From Amycolatopsis rifamycinica (GTDB taxonomy: Bacteria > Actinomycetota > Actinomycetes > Mycobacteriales > Pseudonocardiaceae): a stretch of 64,000 nucleotides of DNA. The position numbers and the translations under genes were made by a program. The stretch's first letter is position 1. Every line of letters starts with the position of its first letter. The notes under the pieces are model-generated. The model was given only the letters and a program-made list of their open reading frames with translations. It ran no database searches and was not told the DNA's origin. The DNA is taken from contig NZ_JMQI01000055.1 in NCBI RefSeq assembly GCF_000695625.1, positions 62,001 to 126,000 on the forward strand, read 5' to 3'. Shown here one piece after another: positions 1 through 7,649 of this stretch.

Positions 1-743
1 TGCGGCCCGGCGAACGCCCACGCGCCGAGCCCCAGCACGGCCACCGCCACGGCCGCGGCGGCGACCACCCGCCACGGCAGCACCCGGCGCAGCAGCAGCC
101 AGCCGACCGCGGCGGTCAGCCCGAGCGCGCCACCGCGGGAGAACGTCGCCGTCGCGCCGGCCACCAGGACGACGCCCGCGACGGTCAGGGCGGGCCCCCG
201 GCCCCGGCGGTGCAGCGCGGCGAGCAGCGGGACGGCGGCGACCAGGAAGTAGGCCAGGTCGTTGGGGTCCGGCTGGGGCCCGCTCGCGCGGGCTTCGCCC
301 TCGGCGACCAGGCTGTAGAGGGCGCCCGCGCCGGCGACGGTGGCGCCGGCGGCGGCGGCCAGCAGCAGCCACCGGATCGGCACCTCCCGGCTCGCGACGT
401 CCGCGAGCACCGCGGTGACCACCAGGAACGGCAGCCAGCGCAGGGTGTACGCGGCGGTGAACGGCCCCGCGGCGTGCCCGGCCGCGGTCGCCGCCAGCAC
501 GACGGCGAGCAGCGCCAGAACCGCGTGCAAGGGCGTCGGGCACGGCAGCTGACGGCGGCGGATCCGCACGGCGAGCCAGCCGGCGACGAGCAGAGCGGGC
601 GCGAGCTTCCCGAGCTGGCTCTGCACGGCCGTCAGGTAGCCCTCGACCGGCGCCAAGGCGACGGTCGCGCACGCGAGGACCCGCAGCAGGGCCGTCTCCC
701 GGGTCTCGCGCGCCGAGGGCCGGACGACCGCGTACGCGGTCAT
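1..743 (-). CDS. O-antigen ligase/polymerase-like membrane protein (partial, C-terminus beyond window)
   Basis: Translating the minus strand from the ATG at 743 gives an open frame that runs off the window start (about 247 residues). It is very hydrophobic, with several membrane segments. The motifs PDPNDLAYFL near residue 157 and FSRGGALGL near residue 200 are typical of the O-antigen ligase (Wzy_C/WaaL) superfamily, which polymerises or transfers lipid-linked glycans at the outer face of the membrane. Its ATG overlaps the stop of the deacetylase gene upstream (ATGA), so the two are probably translationally coupled in one surface-polysaccharide operon. The glycan acted on cannot be told from the sequence. 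Confidence 0.75.
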   Translation of the reverse strand, partial: MTAYAVVRPSARETRETALLRVLACATVALAPVEGYLTAVQSQLGKLAPALLVAGWLAVRIRRRQLPCPTPLHAVLALLAVVLAATAAGHAAGPFTAAYTLRWLPFLVVTAVLADVASREVPIRWLLLAAAAGATVAGAGALYSLVAEGEARASGPQPDPNDLAYFLVAAVPLLAALHRRGRGPALTVAGVVLVAGATATFSRGGALGLTAAVGWLLLRRVLPWRVVAAAAVAVAVLGLGAWAFAGP

Positions 744-1705
744 CTCCCGACGTCCAACCGGGTCACCGGCCGGGTGCGCCGCACGGCCGTCCGCCGCACG
801 TACTCCCCGGTGCCGACGACGTCGAAGTGCTCGCGCAGCGCGGAAAGCACCCAGCCCAGCCACGCCACCTTCCGCGCGCCGGGAGCCGTCATCCCGGGGA
901 AGAACTCCATCCCGGGCGCGTCGGCGGCGCCGAGGACGTCGGTGGGGTGCAGCAGCAGCGAAGGCGAGACCCCGCGGGCGAGGCAGAGGCGCAGCGCGGT
1001 CCGGAAGTACGCGCGGGCCAGCCGCGGCGAGATCTCGTGCAGCTGCAGGAGGTAGGAGCCGTGGATCGGGGTGCGCAGCAGCGGCATCGTCGTCACCGGC
1101 AGCTCGACCAGCGCGCTGCCCGCGCAGGTTTGCCAGCGGTAGGCGTGCACGGGCGCCAGCACCCGCGAGACGCCGCCGAACAGCTCGCCGAGCCCCGCTT
1201 CGGAGGTGTTGGCCGTGCGGTTGTGGTAGGCGCGGGCCAGCGGGCCGATCCACGTGGGCAGCGTGCTGGCGTCGTAGGCGTAACCGCGTTCGGCGAGCAG
1301 TTCGACCAGATCGCGCGTGACGCTGTAGCCGGGGCCGCGGAACCCGCTGGGCCGCGGCGCCCCCGCGGCGGCGATGGCGTCTTCGGTCCGGCTCAGCTCG
1401 TCTTCGAGCCGCTCACGGGAGTAGCGGTGCAGCCAGGGTTCGTGGCCGAAGGAGTGGTTGCCCACCTCGTGCCCCGCCGCGGCGATCTCGGCGACGGCCT
1501 TGGCCCCGTCTTCGCGCACGACGTCGGCGCCGACGACGAAGACCGTCGTCGTGAGCTGCTGTTCGCCGAGGATCTCCAGCAGCCGCGGCACCGCGGACGG
1601 CAGGAAACTGGGCCGGTCCCGCCAGCCGGGATCACCGTGGGTCTTGAGGTAGGCCCACAGGTTGTCGAGGTCGACGGAGACGCTGGCGAGCGGCCGCGCA
1701 CTCAT
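740..1705 (-). CDS. Polysaccharide deacetylase (NodB-fold)
   Basis: A 321-residue protein of the carbohydrate esterase 4/NodB family, which removes N-acetyl groups from GlcNAc-containing glycans. Visible motifs are VDLDN at residues 11-15 (general base and metal Asp), HEVGNHSFGH at 79-88 (metal His pair) and FRGPGYS at 122-128. No signal peptide or membrane segment is evident, so it may act on cytoplasmic or lipid-linked intermediates rather than on the wall. Its start overlaps a mini-ORF upstream and its stop overlaps the ligase-like gene downstream, both as ATGA. The substrate is unknown; a lipid-linked sugar deacetylase is an alternative to a cell-wall enzyme. Confidence 0.85.
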   Translation of the reverse strand: MSARPLASVSVDLDNLWAYLKTHGDPGWRDRPSFLPSAVPRLLEILGEQQLTTTVFVVGADVVREDGAKAVAEIAAAGHEVGNHSFGHEPWLHRYSRERLEDELSRTEDAIAAAGAPRPSGFRGPGYSVTRDLVELLAERGYAYDASTLPTWIGPLARAYHNRTANTSEAGLGELFGGVSRVLAPVHAYRWQTCAGSALVELPVTTMPLLRTPIHGSYLLQLHEISPRLARAYFRTALRLCLARGVSPSLLLHPTDVLGAADAPGMEFFPGMTAPGARKVAWLGWVLSALREHFDVVGTGEYVRRTAVRRTRPVTRLDVGR

Positions 1706-1818
1706 GCGGCCTCCCCGGCGAGTGCGGGCGCGCCGGAGCGGGACCGGGCGGTGGTGGCCGGGGCCGGCGCGGTCGTGGTTGCGTCGGTCGGGACGGTGGC
1801 GAGTATTTGTGGGCTCAT
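1702..1818 (-). CDS. Repeat-derived mini-ORF (38 aa) between the DMT and deacetylase genes
   Basis: A 38-codon frame begins MSPQILATVP and ends ALAGEAA. Its end copies the C-terminus of the DMT membrane protein and its start resembles the N-terminus of the deacetylase. The stop overlaps the deacetylase start as ATGA, and its own start overlaps the stop of another mini-ORF. It is probably a by-product of tandem duplication of the gene junction, but the unbroken ATGA chain could carry ribosomes toward the deacetylase. A functional peptide is not claimed. Confidence 0.3.
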   Translation of the reverse strand: MSPQILATVPTDATTTAPAPATTARSRSGAPALAGEAA

Positions 1819-1913
1819 GCGGCTTCTCCGGCGAGGGCGGCCGCGCCGGCGCGGGACCGGGCGGCGGCCGGTGCCGGCGCGGTCGGGGCGGTGGCGAGTG
1901 TTTGTCGGCTCAT
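1815..1913 (-). CDS. Repeat-derived mini-ORF (32 aa)
   Basis: A 32-codon frame starts MSRQTLATAP and ends AAALAGEAA, again joining a deacetylase-like start to the DMT-like tail. Its stop overlaps the next mini-ORF as ATGA. The copy further upstream (start at 1985) has lost its own in-frame stop and reads into this one, giving a 56-codon frame from 1985 to 1815. This shows that the repeat array is decaying. Confidence 0.25.
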   Translation of the reverse strand: MSRQTLATAPTAPAPAAARSRAGAAALAGEAA

Positions 1914-1981
1914 GCGGCTTCTCCGGCGAGGGCGGGGTGTGCCGGCGATCGCGGTCCGGGCGGTGGCGAGCGGCCGCGCAC

Positions 1982-2818
1982 TCATGCGGCTTCTCCGGCG
2001 AGTGCGGGCGCGCCGGCGCGGGACTGGACGCCGAGCAGCAGGACGCCGCACACGACCACGGCGAGGCCGGTGGCCACCCATGGTCCGTGGCCGGCGACGA
2101 CGTGGTCGCCGAGGGCGGTGATCCCCGTGACCGAGGACAGCACGATCGTCGTCGCGTCGGCGGTGGCCACCACCGCGGCCGCCGGGCCGCGCTGGAGGGC
2201 CGAGGCCATCGACGCCTGGCCGAGCACCGCCGCCACCAGCATCAGCCACGTCAGCGGCTGCCCCGGCAGGGCGGCGAGATCGAGGTGGGCGAGCGTCCGG
2301 CTGGCGACCGCCACGACGGCGAACGCGAGCCCGGACAGGATCGCGGCCGGCAGGAACGTCGCCGCGCGGCCCGCGGGGACCATGGCCAGTCCCGTGCCGG
2401 CGACCACCAGCGCCAGTGCGGCGACCCCGGCGGGCGGGAGGTCCGTGGCGACCGAAGCCGACGAGGACCCGGCCAGCACGACCAGCCCGGCTGCCAGCAG
2501 CACCAACGTCATCGCCTCGCCGGTGCGGATCCGCCACCCGAGGACGACGACCCCGAACGCGGTCGCCAGCCCGATGGCCGACGACGACGCGGCCTGGACC
2601 AGGTACAGCGGCAGCGAAGCCCGCGCGAAGAACGCGAGCGCGAAACCACCGGCCTGCCCGGCGAAACCCAGCAGGTACAGGCGATCCGCGGCCAGGCGGG
2701 CCAGCAGGCCCAGTCCCGCGCCCGGCCGGCTTCCGGCCCGCCGCGCGGCGACGCTCTGCGCGACGATCCCCACCGCGTAGAGCACCGCGGACGCCACGAG
2801 CACCGCGTAATCCACCAC
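1982..2818 (-). CDS. DMT/EamA-type multi-pass membrane protein
   Basis: About 278 residues with roughly nine or ten hydrophobic segments, in the style of the drug/metabolite transporter superfamily (small-molecule or lipid-linked sugar export across the membrane). I place the start at GTG 2818 because GAGGAG lies six bases upstream; the longer frame to 2890 adds a hydrophilic stretch with no ribosome site. The last residues (APALAGEAA) are the source of the tandem repeat downstream. Linkage to the deacetylase and ligase-like genes suggests a role in surface glycan synthesis, perhaps moving a precursor; this is inference. Confidence 0.7.
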   Translation of the reverse strand: MVDYAVLVASAVLYAVGIVAQSVAARRAGSRPGAGLGLLARLAADRLYLLGFAGQAGGFALAFFARASLPLYLVQAASSSAIGLATAFGVVVLGWRIRTGEAMTLVLLAAGLVVLAGSSSASVATDLPPAGVAALALVVAGTGLAMVPAGRAATFLPAAILSGLAFAVVAVASRTLAHLDLAALPGQPLTWLMLVAAVLGQASMASALQRGPAAAVVATADATTIVLSSVTGITALGDHVVAGHGPWVATGLAVVVCGVLLLGVQSRAGAPALAGEAA

Positions 2819-3222
2819 GAACGACTCCTCACGTCCCGCACCGCGAACCGGGTGACCGGGCAAAGCGTAGGAACGCGGAAGTGGCTTCACTTTCGAAGGA
2901 TGGGGTTCGGGAATTCGTCACGCTCCGAGAGGGATATCGGTCGCCCAGGCAACCCCAAAGCGTGACGAACCGAAGCGTCTCGACCGTCGGAACACGGTGC
3001 GTGATAATGGTCCGGTGCGCAGCCGCCGGGTCGGCCGGCCGCGACCGCGGATACCCGGTTGACCACCCGTTCGAGCTATACGAACACCGGTCAGGGGTTC
3101 GCGCACCTCACACGATCGGTGAATCGGCTGGAACGCCCGGCGGGGGATCAGTAAGTTTTTCCCACCAAGGCGGAACAATGCCCTGAATGCCGCATTGGCA
3201 ATTGTCTTATCGAGGAGATTCC
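2819..3222. promoter_or_regulatory. Divergent intergenic region with an 11-bp inverted repeat
   Basis: 404 bases separate the DMT gene (minus) from the first small secreted-protein gene (plus), so promoters for both should lie here. A perfect inverted repeat, TTCGTCACGCT at 2914-2924 and AGCGTGACGAA at 2959-2969, could be a pair of operator half-sites or an RNA stem. GTTCG/CGAAC arms at 3069-3085 are spaced by seven bases. No coding sequence is supported. Confidence 0.5.
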
Positions 3223-3588
3223 ATGCTGAAGAAAATCGGCTTCGTCGCCGCCGCGATGGCTGCCGGCGCGTTCGTCACCGGCGGGATCGCGGCCGCCGGG
3301 ACGCCGGACGAGGAGGGCCACCACCACGGCCACTACGGCTACGACCACACCGGTCAGGTCGGCCTGGTGAACCTGAACAACACCGATGCGCTGCACAACG
3401 TCCAGGCGACGCTCGGCCTGTGTGGCAACGACATCAACGTGCTCGGCGTCCAGGTGCCGATCCACGACTCGCTCAACGGCATCGGCGTGCCGATCCTGTC
3501 GCCGGGCGCCAGCGAGGCCGAGGGCGAGTCGCCGTACAACTGCGCCGCCAGCGGGCTCGCCGACGGCGGCACCAGCCAGGGCGAGTGA
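3223..3588 (+). CDS. Small secreted rodlin/chaplin-like protein, paralogue 1
   Basis: A 121-residue exported protein. I start it at ATG 3223, preceded by GAGGAG, rather than the upstream ATG of the longer frame. An N-terminal signal peptide (MLKKIGFVAAAMAAGAF, cleavage near AAAGT) is followed by a His-rich linker, the block GLVNLNNTD, then LCGNDINVLGVQVPI, PILSPG and PYNC. The CGN-DINVLG pattern and the two cysteines recall chaplins, and the MLKK start and short hydrophobic core recall rodlins of aerial-hyphae surface layers. That link is by pattern only. It has two close paralogues downstream. Function is likely at the cell surface. Confidence 0.75.
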   Translation: MLKKIGFVAAAMAAGAFVTGGIAAAGTPDEEGHHHGHYGYDHTGQVGLVNLNNTDALHNVQATLGLCGNDINVLGVQVPIHDSLNGIGVPILSPGASEAEGESPYNCAASGLADGGTSQGE

Positions 3589-3696
3589 GCTTTCCGCTCC
3601 GGCGGAAAGAAACGATTTCCGGAATGGGTGCGGCTCCAGCTCGCACCGTGAAGTGCCGCCCCTTGCCGGGGCGGGGCAGTTGAGGAGTTCTTTCCC

Positions 3697-4041
3697 GTGA
3701 TCAAGCAGCTCGGATTCGTCGCGACCGCCCTGGCCGCCGGCCTGGCCGGGTTCGGCGGCGCGGCCTCCGCGGCCACCGTCGACAGCTACCCGATCGACCA
3801 GAGCGAGCAGTTCGGCCTGGCCAACGTGCAGAGCCTCGACGTCCTGCACAACGTCAACCTGGTCGGCGCCGTCTGCGACAACACCATCAACGTGCTCGGG
3901 GTGCAGGTCCCGCTGCACGACGTCGCCGAAGGCATCGACGTCCCGATCATGTCGCCGGGGGCGAGCGAGGCCGAAGGCTCGACGCCGTCCAACTGCGCCA
4001 GCGGCAGCATCGCCGACGGTGGGACGGCCCAGGGTCACTGA
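3697..4041 (+). CDS. Small secreted rodlin/chaplin-like protein, paralogue 2
   Basis: 114 residues from a GTG with GAGGAG upstream. A signal peptide ends near ASAAT. The mature part keeps FGLANVQSLDVLHNVN, VCDNTINVLGVQVPL, PIMSPGASEAEG and a final cysteine (SNC). It lacks the His-rich linker of paralogues 1 and 3 and is the most diverged of the three. It lies 108 bases after paralogue 1 and ends just before a strong terminator, so the two probably form one transcript. Confidence 0.75.
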   Translation: MIKQLGFVATALAAGLAGFGGAASAATVDSYPIDQSEQFGLANVQSLDVLHNVNLVGAVCDNTINVLGVQVPLHDVAEGIDVPIMSPGASEAEGSTPSNCASGSIADGGTAQGH

Positions 4042-4058
4042 CCGATCGACCCGGTGGG

Positions 4059-4095
4059 AAGCCGCCGCACGGAAGCGTTTTCCGTGCGGCGGCTT
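4059..4095 (+). terminator. Rho-independent-type terminator after paralogue 2
   Basis: A perfect 15-bp stem (arms 4059-4073 and 4081-4095, beginning AAGCCGCCGC) with a seven-base loop lies 18 bases after the stop of the second secreted-protein gene. Confidence 0.8.
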
Positions 4096-4129
4096 TGCGC
4101 TGGGCGGAGCACAACGGGGGAGCGCGACC

Positions 4130-4471
4130 GTGGCCGGTGACGTCGACCCGGCGGTCGAAAACGCGCAGCTGCGCGCGGCGCTGTCCTCCCGGCCGGTGAT
4201 CGAGCAGGCCAAGGGCATGGTGATGCTCCTGCGCGGCTGCTCCGCCGCCGAGGCGTTCGGCGTGCTGGTCGCCGTGTCGCAGCTGAGCAACGTCAAGCTC
4301 CGTGACGTGGCCGCGGTCGTCGTGGCCGCCGGGAGCGGTACCGGGCCCGCACTGTCCGATGAGGACGCCGAACGCGTGGTCCGCGCGGTGCTGGGCGGCC
4401 ACCTGCCGGATGCCCGGGGAGCGGCTGGGAACCGGCGAGGTCGTCCGTCGCCCGGCTGCGGGCTTGGCTGA
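4130..4471 (+). CDS. ANTAR-domain protein
   Basis: 113 residues from GTG 4130, chosen because GGGGGAG lies just upstream and the longer frame crosses the terminator. Residues of about 12-70 form an ANTAR domain (NAQLRAALSSRPVIEQAKG, then the helical SAAEAFGVLVAVSQLSNVKL). ANTAR domains bind paired RNA hairpins and act as antiterminators. No sensor domain (GAF, PAS or receiver) precedes it, so it is a stand-alone ANTAR, as is common in actinomycetes. It lies between the surface-protein paralogues, but its target cannot be read from position alone. Confidence 0.8.
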   Translation: MAGDVDPAVENAQLRAALSSRPVIEQAKGMVMLLRGCSAAEAFGVLVAVSQLSNVKLRDVAAVVVAAGSGTGPALSDEDAERVVRAVLGGHLPDARGAAGNRRGRPSPGCGLG

Positions 4472-4839
4472 GGGGTCCACACCTCGCCGGTTCACCAGCC
4501 GGATACCCGTTCCCGGGGTCAGGGGAACGAGTTCCGTGTGTCCGATCCTAGGGCTTCCCCCGCCATTCCGGCGTGATTCTTCGGGTGGTTGCACCGTGAA
4601 CGAGTGTGCGAATGAGTCGCGTTTCCGGCGAAACGGCTTCCCGCCGTCAAACCCGGCTGACCCGATCGGGTCAATCATCGCCGGTCAGCGGCTTCCGGCG
4701 CGCACCCGATGGTGGTGCGAAGTGGATCCGATCCCATTCTTTCAGTACGTTTCCCTCACGCGGGACGGAGAACACACACCTCGCCGCCCGTCCTGTCCGA
4801 TGCACCGAACACGATGTACCGAACGAACGAGGAGAACAA
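4472..4839 (+). promoter_or_regulatory. Upstream region of paralogue 3 with a 16-bp perfect palindrome
   Basis: 368 bases with no supported gene. It contains the perfect palindrome TGACCCGATCGGGTCA at 4658-4673, about 167 bases before the start of paralogue 3, which has the look of a dimeric regulator site. I did not find the same site before paralogue 1. Confidence 0.45.
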
Positions 4840-5190
4840 ATGCTGAAGAAGGTTGGTTTCGTCACGGCCGCCATGGCCGCCGGCGCTTTCCTGGCCGGGG
4901 GCGTCGCGGCCGCCGGCACGCCGGACGACCACGACCACCACAGTGGTCACACCGGCCAGCTCGGCCTGCTGAACCTGAACAACACCGACGTGCTGCACAA
5001 CGTCAACGCCGTGCTCGGCGTGTGCGAGAACGACATCAACGTGCTCGGTGTCCAGGTGCCGATCCACGACTCGCTCAACGGCATCGGCGTGCCGATCCTG
5101 TCGCCGGGCGAGCACGAGGCCGAGGGCGAGTCGCCGTACAACTGCGCCTCGGGTGGCCTCGCCGACGGTGGCACCAGCCAGGGTCACTGA
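4840..5190 (+). CDS. Small secreted rodlin/chaplin-like protein, paralogue 3
   Basis: 116 residues from ATG 4840 with GAGGAG eleven bases upstream. It is very close to paralogue 1: signal peptide MLKKVGFVTAAMAAGAF, His-rich linker DDHDHHSGH, then GLLNLNNTDVLHNVN, VCENDINVLGVQVPI, PILSPG and YNCASG. The copies are nearly identical over the core, which suggests recent duplication or gene conversion. It has its own long upstream region and a strong downstream terminator, so it is probably a separate transcription unit. Confidence 0.78.
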   Translation: MLKKVGFVTAAMAAGAFLAGGVAAAGTPDDHDHHSGHTGQLGLLNLNNTDVLHNVNAVLGVCENDINVLGVQVPIHDSLNGIGVPILSPGEHEAEGESPYNCASGGLADGGTSQGH

Positions 5191-5403
5191 CCCCGCGCCA
5201 CGGCCGCCCGTTGTGTGTGCGGAAGCCGGCTGAGGCGCGGAGTCCGGCGCCGCGCCCGATGTCGTGCGGTGGGCCCGGAACCGGGAGCGAGCTGCACACT
5301 CCGGTTCCCCGTCCCGGGCACGCGACGACCCTGGTGCCGACGCCGGCACGGGTGGGACCGGCCACCGGAAAGACGTGGTGAGCCGGTCCCGCCCGGCGCA
5401 ACC

Positions 5404-5438
5404 GAAAGCCGCGACCGATTTCATCGGTCGCGGCTTTC
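5404..5438. terminator. Strong bidirectional terminator
   Basis: A perfect 16-bp stem (arms 5404-5419 and 5423-5438, GAAAGCCGCGACCGAT) with a three-base loop lies between the plus-strand secreted-protein gene and the converging minus-strand gene at 5452-5685. The A-run and T-run at its ends suit termination from both sides. Confidence 0.8.
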
Positions 5439-5451
5439 GCCGTTCGCGGGG

Positions 5452-5685
5452 TCAGCGGCGGCCGAGCAGCCGCCCGACGACCCCGCGGCGGCGCCTCCGC
5501 TCCGGGCGGGACGTGGTGCCCACCCGGAGCACGATGTCCAGCACCGCCGCCTGTTGTTCGGTGGCGGCGCGGGTGTAGCCGGGCGACGCGGTGACGGCGC
5601 GGCGGAGGTCGTCGGGGTCGGCGGTGCCGGTGTCGAACCCGCTGACCCGGGTGACGTCGATGGGGCCTCGGCACGGTGTTTCCAC
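5452..5685 (-). CDS. Small hypothetical protein (77 aa)
   Basis: A 77-codon frame from GTG 5685 with AGGAGA eight bases upstream. The middle is acidic and polar (DTGTADPDDLRRAV), followed by a helical stretch (TRAATEQQAAVLDIVLRV) and a very basic C-terminus (RPERRRRRGVVGRLLGRR). There is no signal peptide, no cysteine cluster and no recognised family. The ribosome site and a dedicated terminator support it as a real gene. Confidence 0.55.
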   Translation of the reverse strand: METPCRGPIDVTRVSGFDTGTADPDDLRRAVTASPGYTRAATEQQAAVLDIVLRVGTTSRPERRRRRGVVGRLLGRR

Positions 5686-5779
5686 GGGAAGGTTCTCCTG
5701 GTGTCGGACGGTCCGTATCCCGTTATCGCTCCGTTACCGCCCGCGCGTTACCGTTCCCGTGTCCCCCGGTCAGGTGGAG

Positions 5780-7408
5780 TCAGGCGCGGCTCCACTTCTG
5801 GTTCGCCTGTCCGTTGCAGGACCACAGGATCGCGTGGGTCCCGTTGGCGGTCGCGGCCCCTTCGACGTCGAGGCACAGTCCTGATTGGACATTGCGGATC
5901 GTGCCGTCCGAGCCCAGCGTCCACTGCTGGTTGTTCTGCCCGGTGCACGAGCGGCTGAGCACCCGCGCGCCGCTGGCCGCGCCGTCGAGGCACTTGTCGC
6001 CGAAGACGCGGATCTCGCCGTTCGCCCAGGTGGTCCAGAGCTGGTTGGCGGCGGTCTGGCAGTCCCAGATCAGCGTGCCCGCGCCGGACGCGGTGGACGC
6101 GTTGTCGACGTCGAGGCAGCGGTTCGAGCCGGTGCCGCGCAGCCGTGACGTCGTGGCGGCGAGCGGGGTCCCGCCGGAGACGCGGTAGGCGGCGACGCCG
6201 TGGGCGGGCACGCTCGCGCTGATCGCGCCGCTCGTGGCGGACGTGCCGCCGGTCCACAGGTCGGTCAGGGTGAACGACGTCCCGCCGAGCCCGATCTGCG
6301 CCGCGGTGGTGCTGATGGTCGTCGTGCCGCTGCCGCGGTTGAACAGGCCGACGGCGACGGACCCGTCGGACAGCGGCTTGGCGAAGACCTCGACGTTGCC
6401 GTCGTCGCGGACCCGGCGGCCGCCGGCACCCAGGCTGTCCTGGTTGACGGCCAGCAGCCGGGGGTTGCGCAGGACCGCGCTGATGTCCGCGGACATCGTG
6501 CGGATGTCGTTGCCCGCCATCAGCGGGGCCGCCATCAGGGCCCAGAGGGCGAAGTGGGCGCGGGATTCGGTCAGCGACAGGCCCGGGCGGCCGACGACGA
6601 GCATGTCCGGGTCGTTCCAGTGCCCGGGACCGGCCTGCGCGGCCAGCGGGGCGGTGACGTCGAGGACGTTGCCGACGCCCATCGGGTAGCTGTTGGTGTT
6701 GCCGTTCTGCCAGATGTCGAGCAGGTCTTCGGTGGTGCGCCACAGGTCGGCGACCTGGCCCCAGTCGTACTTGTCGCCGGTGGTGGCGTGGTAGCTGTTG
6801 GGGTTGATGCTGTAGACGATCGGCCGTCCGGTGGCGCGCAGGGCGTCGCGCATCAGGCCGAAGCGGCTGACCTGCTCGTCGCGGGTGCCGGCGGAGGAGC
6901 ACCAGTCGTACTTGAGGTAGTCGACGCCCCAGGAGGCGAACGTGCGGGCGTCCTGGGTTTCGTGGCCCTGGCTGCCGGTGGAGCCGGGGTAGGTGCCGCC
7001 GCGCTGGGCGCAGGTGCGGTCGGTGGGGACCTGGTAGATGCCGAACTTCAGGCCACGGGCGTGGATGTAGTCGCCGAGGGCCTTCATGCCGCTGGGAAAC
7101 TTCGAGGCGTTGCCGCGCAGGTTGCCCTGGCTGTCGCGCTGCGGGTCGAACCAGCAGTCGTCGACCACGACGTACTGGTAGCCCGCGTCGCGCATGCCGG
7201 AGGAGACCATCGCGTCGGCGGCCTGGTGGATGGTGGTCTCGCTGACGTTGCAGCCGAAGCTGTTCCAGCTGTTCCAGCCCAGTGGCGGGGTCACCGCCGG
7301 GCTCCCGGGCGCGGCGACGGCGGCGGCCGGAACCGCGGCGGACAACGAGAGCGCGGCGGCCGCCGCGGTGAACAAGTGCGGGATCCGTGAACGGGTTCGA
7401 GCGGGCAT
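5780..7408 (-). CDS. Secreted GH27 alpha-galactosidase with ricin-B (CBM13-like) domain
   Basis: 542 residues. A signal peptide covers about 1-33. The GH27 barrel follows (about 40-320) with TPPLGWNSWN near 40, VVDDCWF near 81, YLKYDWC at 164-170 (catalytic nucleophile Asp) and HWNDPDML at 263-270 (acid/base Asp region). A beta-sandwich follows, then a C-terminal ricin-type trefoil (about 415-542) with repeated QxW motifs (NQLW, NQQW, NQKW). It should release terminal alpha-galactose from plant galactosides outside the cell. It is divergent from the GH9 cellulase, and the two share a 241-base control region with a separate operator near each start. Confidence 0.92.
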   Translation of the reverse strand: MPARTRSRIPHLFTAAAAALSLSAAVPAAAVAAPGSPAVTPPLGWNSWNSFGCNVSETTIHQAADAMVSSGMRDAGYQYVVVDDCWFDPQRDSQGNLRGNASKFPSGMKALGDYIHARGLKFGIYQVPTDRTCAQRGGTYPGSTGSQGHETQDARTFASWGVDYLKYDWCSSAGTRDEQVSRFGLMRDALRATGRPIVYSINPNSYHATTGDKYDWGQVADLWRTTEDLLDIWQNGNTNSYPMGVGNVLDVTAPLAAQAGPGHWNDPDMLVVGRPGLSLTESRAHFALWALMAAPLMAGNDIRTMSADISAVLRNPRLLAVNQDSLGAGGRRVRDDGNVEVFAKPLSDGSVAVGLFNRGSGTTTISTTAAQIGLGGTSFTLTDLWTGGTSATSGAISASVPAHGVAAYRVSGGTPLAATTSRLRGTGSNRCLDVDNASTASGAGTLIWDCQTAANQLWTTWANGEIRVFGDKCLDGAASGARVLSRSCTGQNNQQWTLGSDGTIRNVQSGLCLDVEGAATANGTHAILWSCNGQANQKWSRA

Positions 7409-7437
7409 CGTCGCCCCTTTCCGGACGGCGGGCGGAA

Positions 7438-7449
7438 GTTAGCGTTAAC
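7438..7449. promoter_or_regulatory. Putative LacI-family operator before the galactosidase
   Basis: GTTAGCGTTAAC at 7438-7449 is a 12-base palindrome with 10 of 12 positions symmetric, and lies 30 bases upstream of the GH27 start. Sites of the form GTTAGCGnTAAC are typical LacI-family operators before glycosidase genes in actinomycetes. The cognate repressor is not in the window. Confidence 0.5.
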
Positions 7450-7602
7450 ACTTTTGCCCGCGCTGGCTGTCGTAGGACTTTCCGAAAGTTTCGGCCTGTG
7501 ACCCGGTGGCTCAGGTATGTATAGAGGAAGCCAAGAGCTCCGTCCAGCCTCCCGTCACGGGTCATTGCCAAACGCGCTCGCGCATGATTACAGTCCCCTG
7601 TC

Positions 7603-7616
7603 TGGGAGCGCTCCCA
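7603..7616. promoter_or_regulatory. CebR box
   Basis: TGGGAGCGCTCCCA at 7603-7616 is identical to the consensus of CebR, the cello-oligosaccharide-responsive LacI-family repressor of Streptomyces. It lies 33 bases before the GH9 cellulase start, so cellulase expression should be released by cellobiose or cellotriose. Confidence 0.88.
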
Positions 7617-7649
7617 CTTCCGCCTGGCTCGACGACGAGGAGATGGCGA

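Larger units (their letters stand above)
1690..2027 (-). repeat. Degenerate tandem repeat of a gene junction (about four copies)
   Basis: Four imperfect copies share a core of the form CTCATGCGGC(C/T)TC(T/C)CCGGCGAG followed by GC-rich sequence and GGTGGCGAG. ATG positions on the minus strand are 1705, 1818, 1913 and 1985, giving periods of 113, 95 and 72 bases. Each unit holds the last codons of the DMT gene and the first codons of the deacetylase gene, so the unit is the gene-gene junction itself. Confidence 0.8.

Noticed and set aside
827..2965. 712-codon plus-strand frame across the deacetylase and DMT genes
   Set aside because: Arg/Gly-rich product without motifs; the minus-strand genes have clear families and coupled starts.
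3069..3085. LexA (SOS) box
   Set aside because: Arms read GTTCG then CGAAC with a seven-base spacer, the reverse of the CGAAC-N4-GTTCG arrangement.
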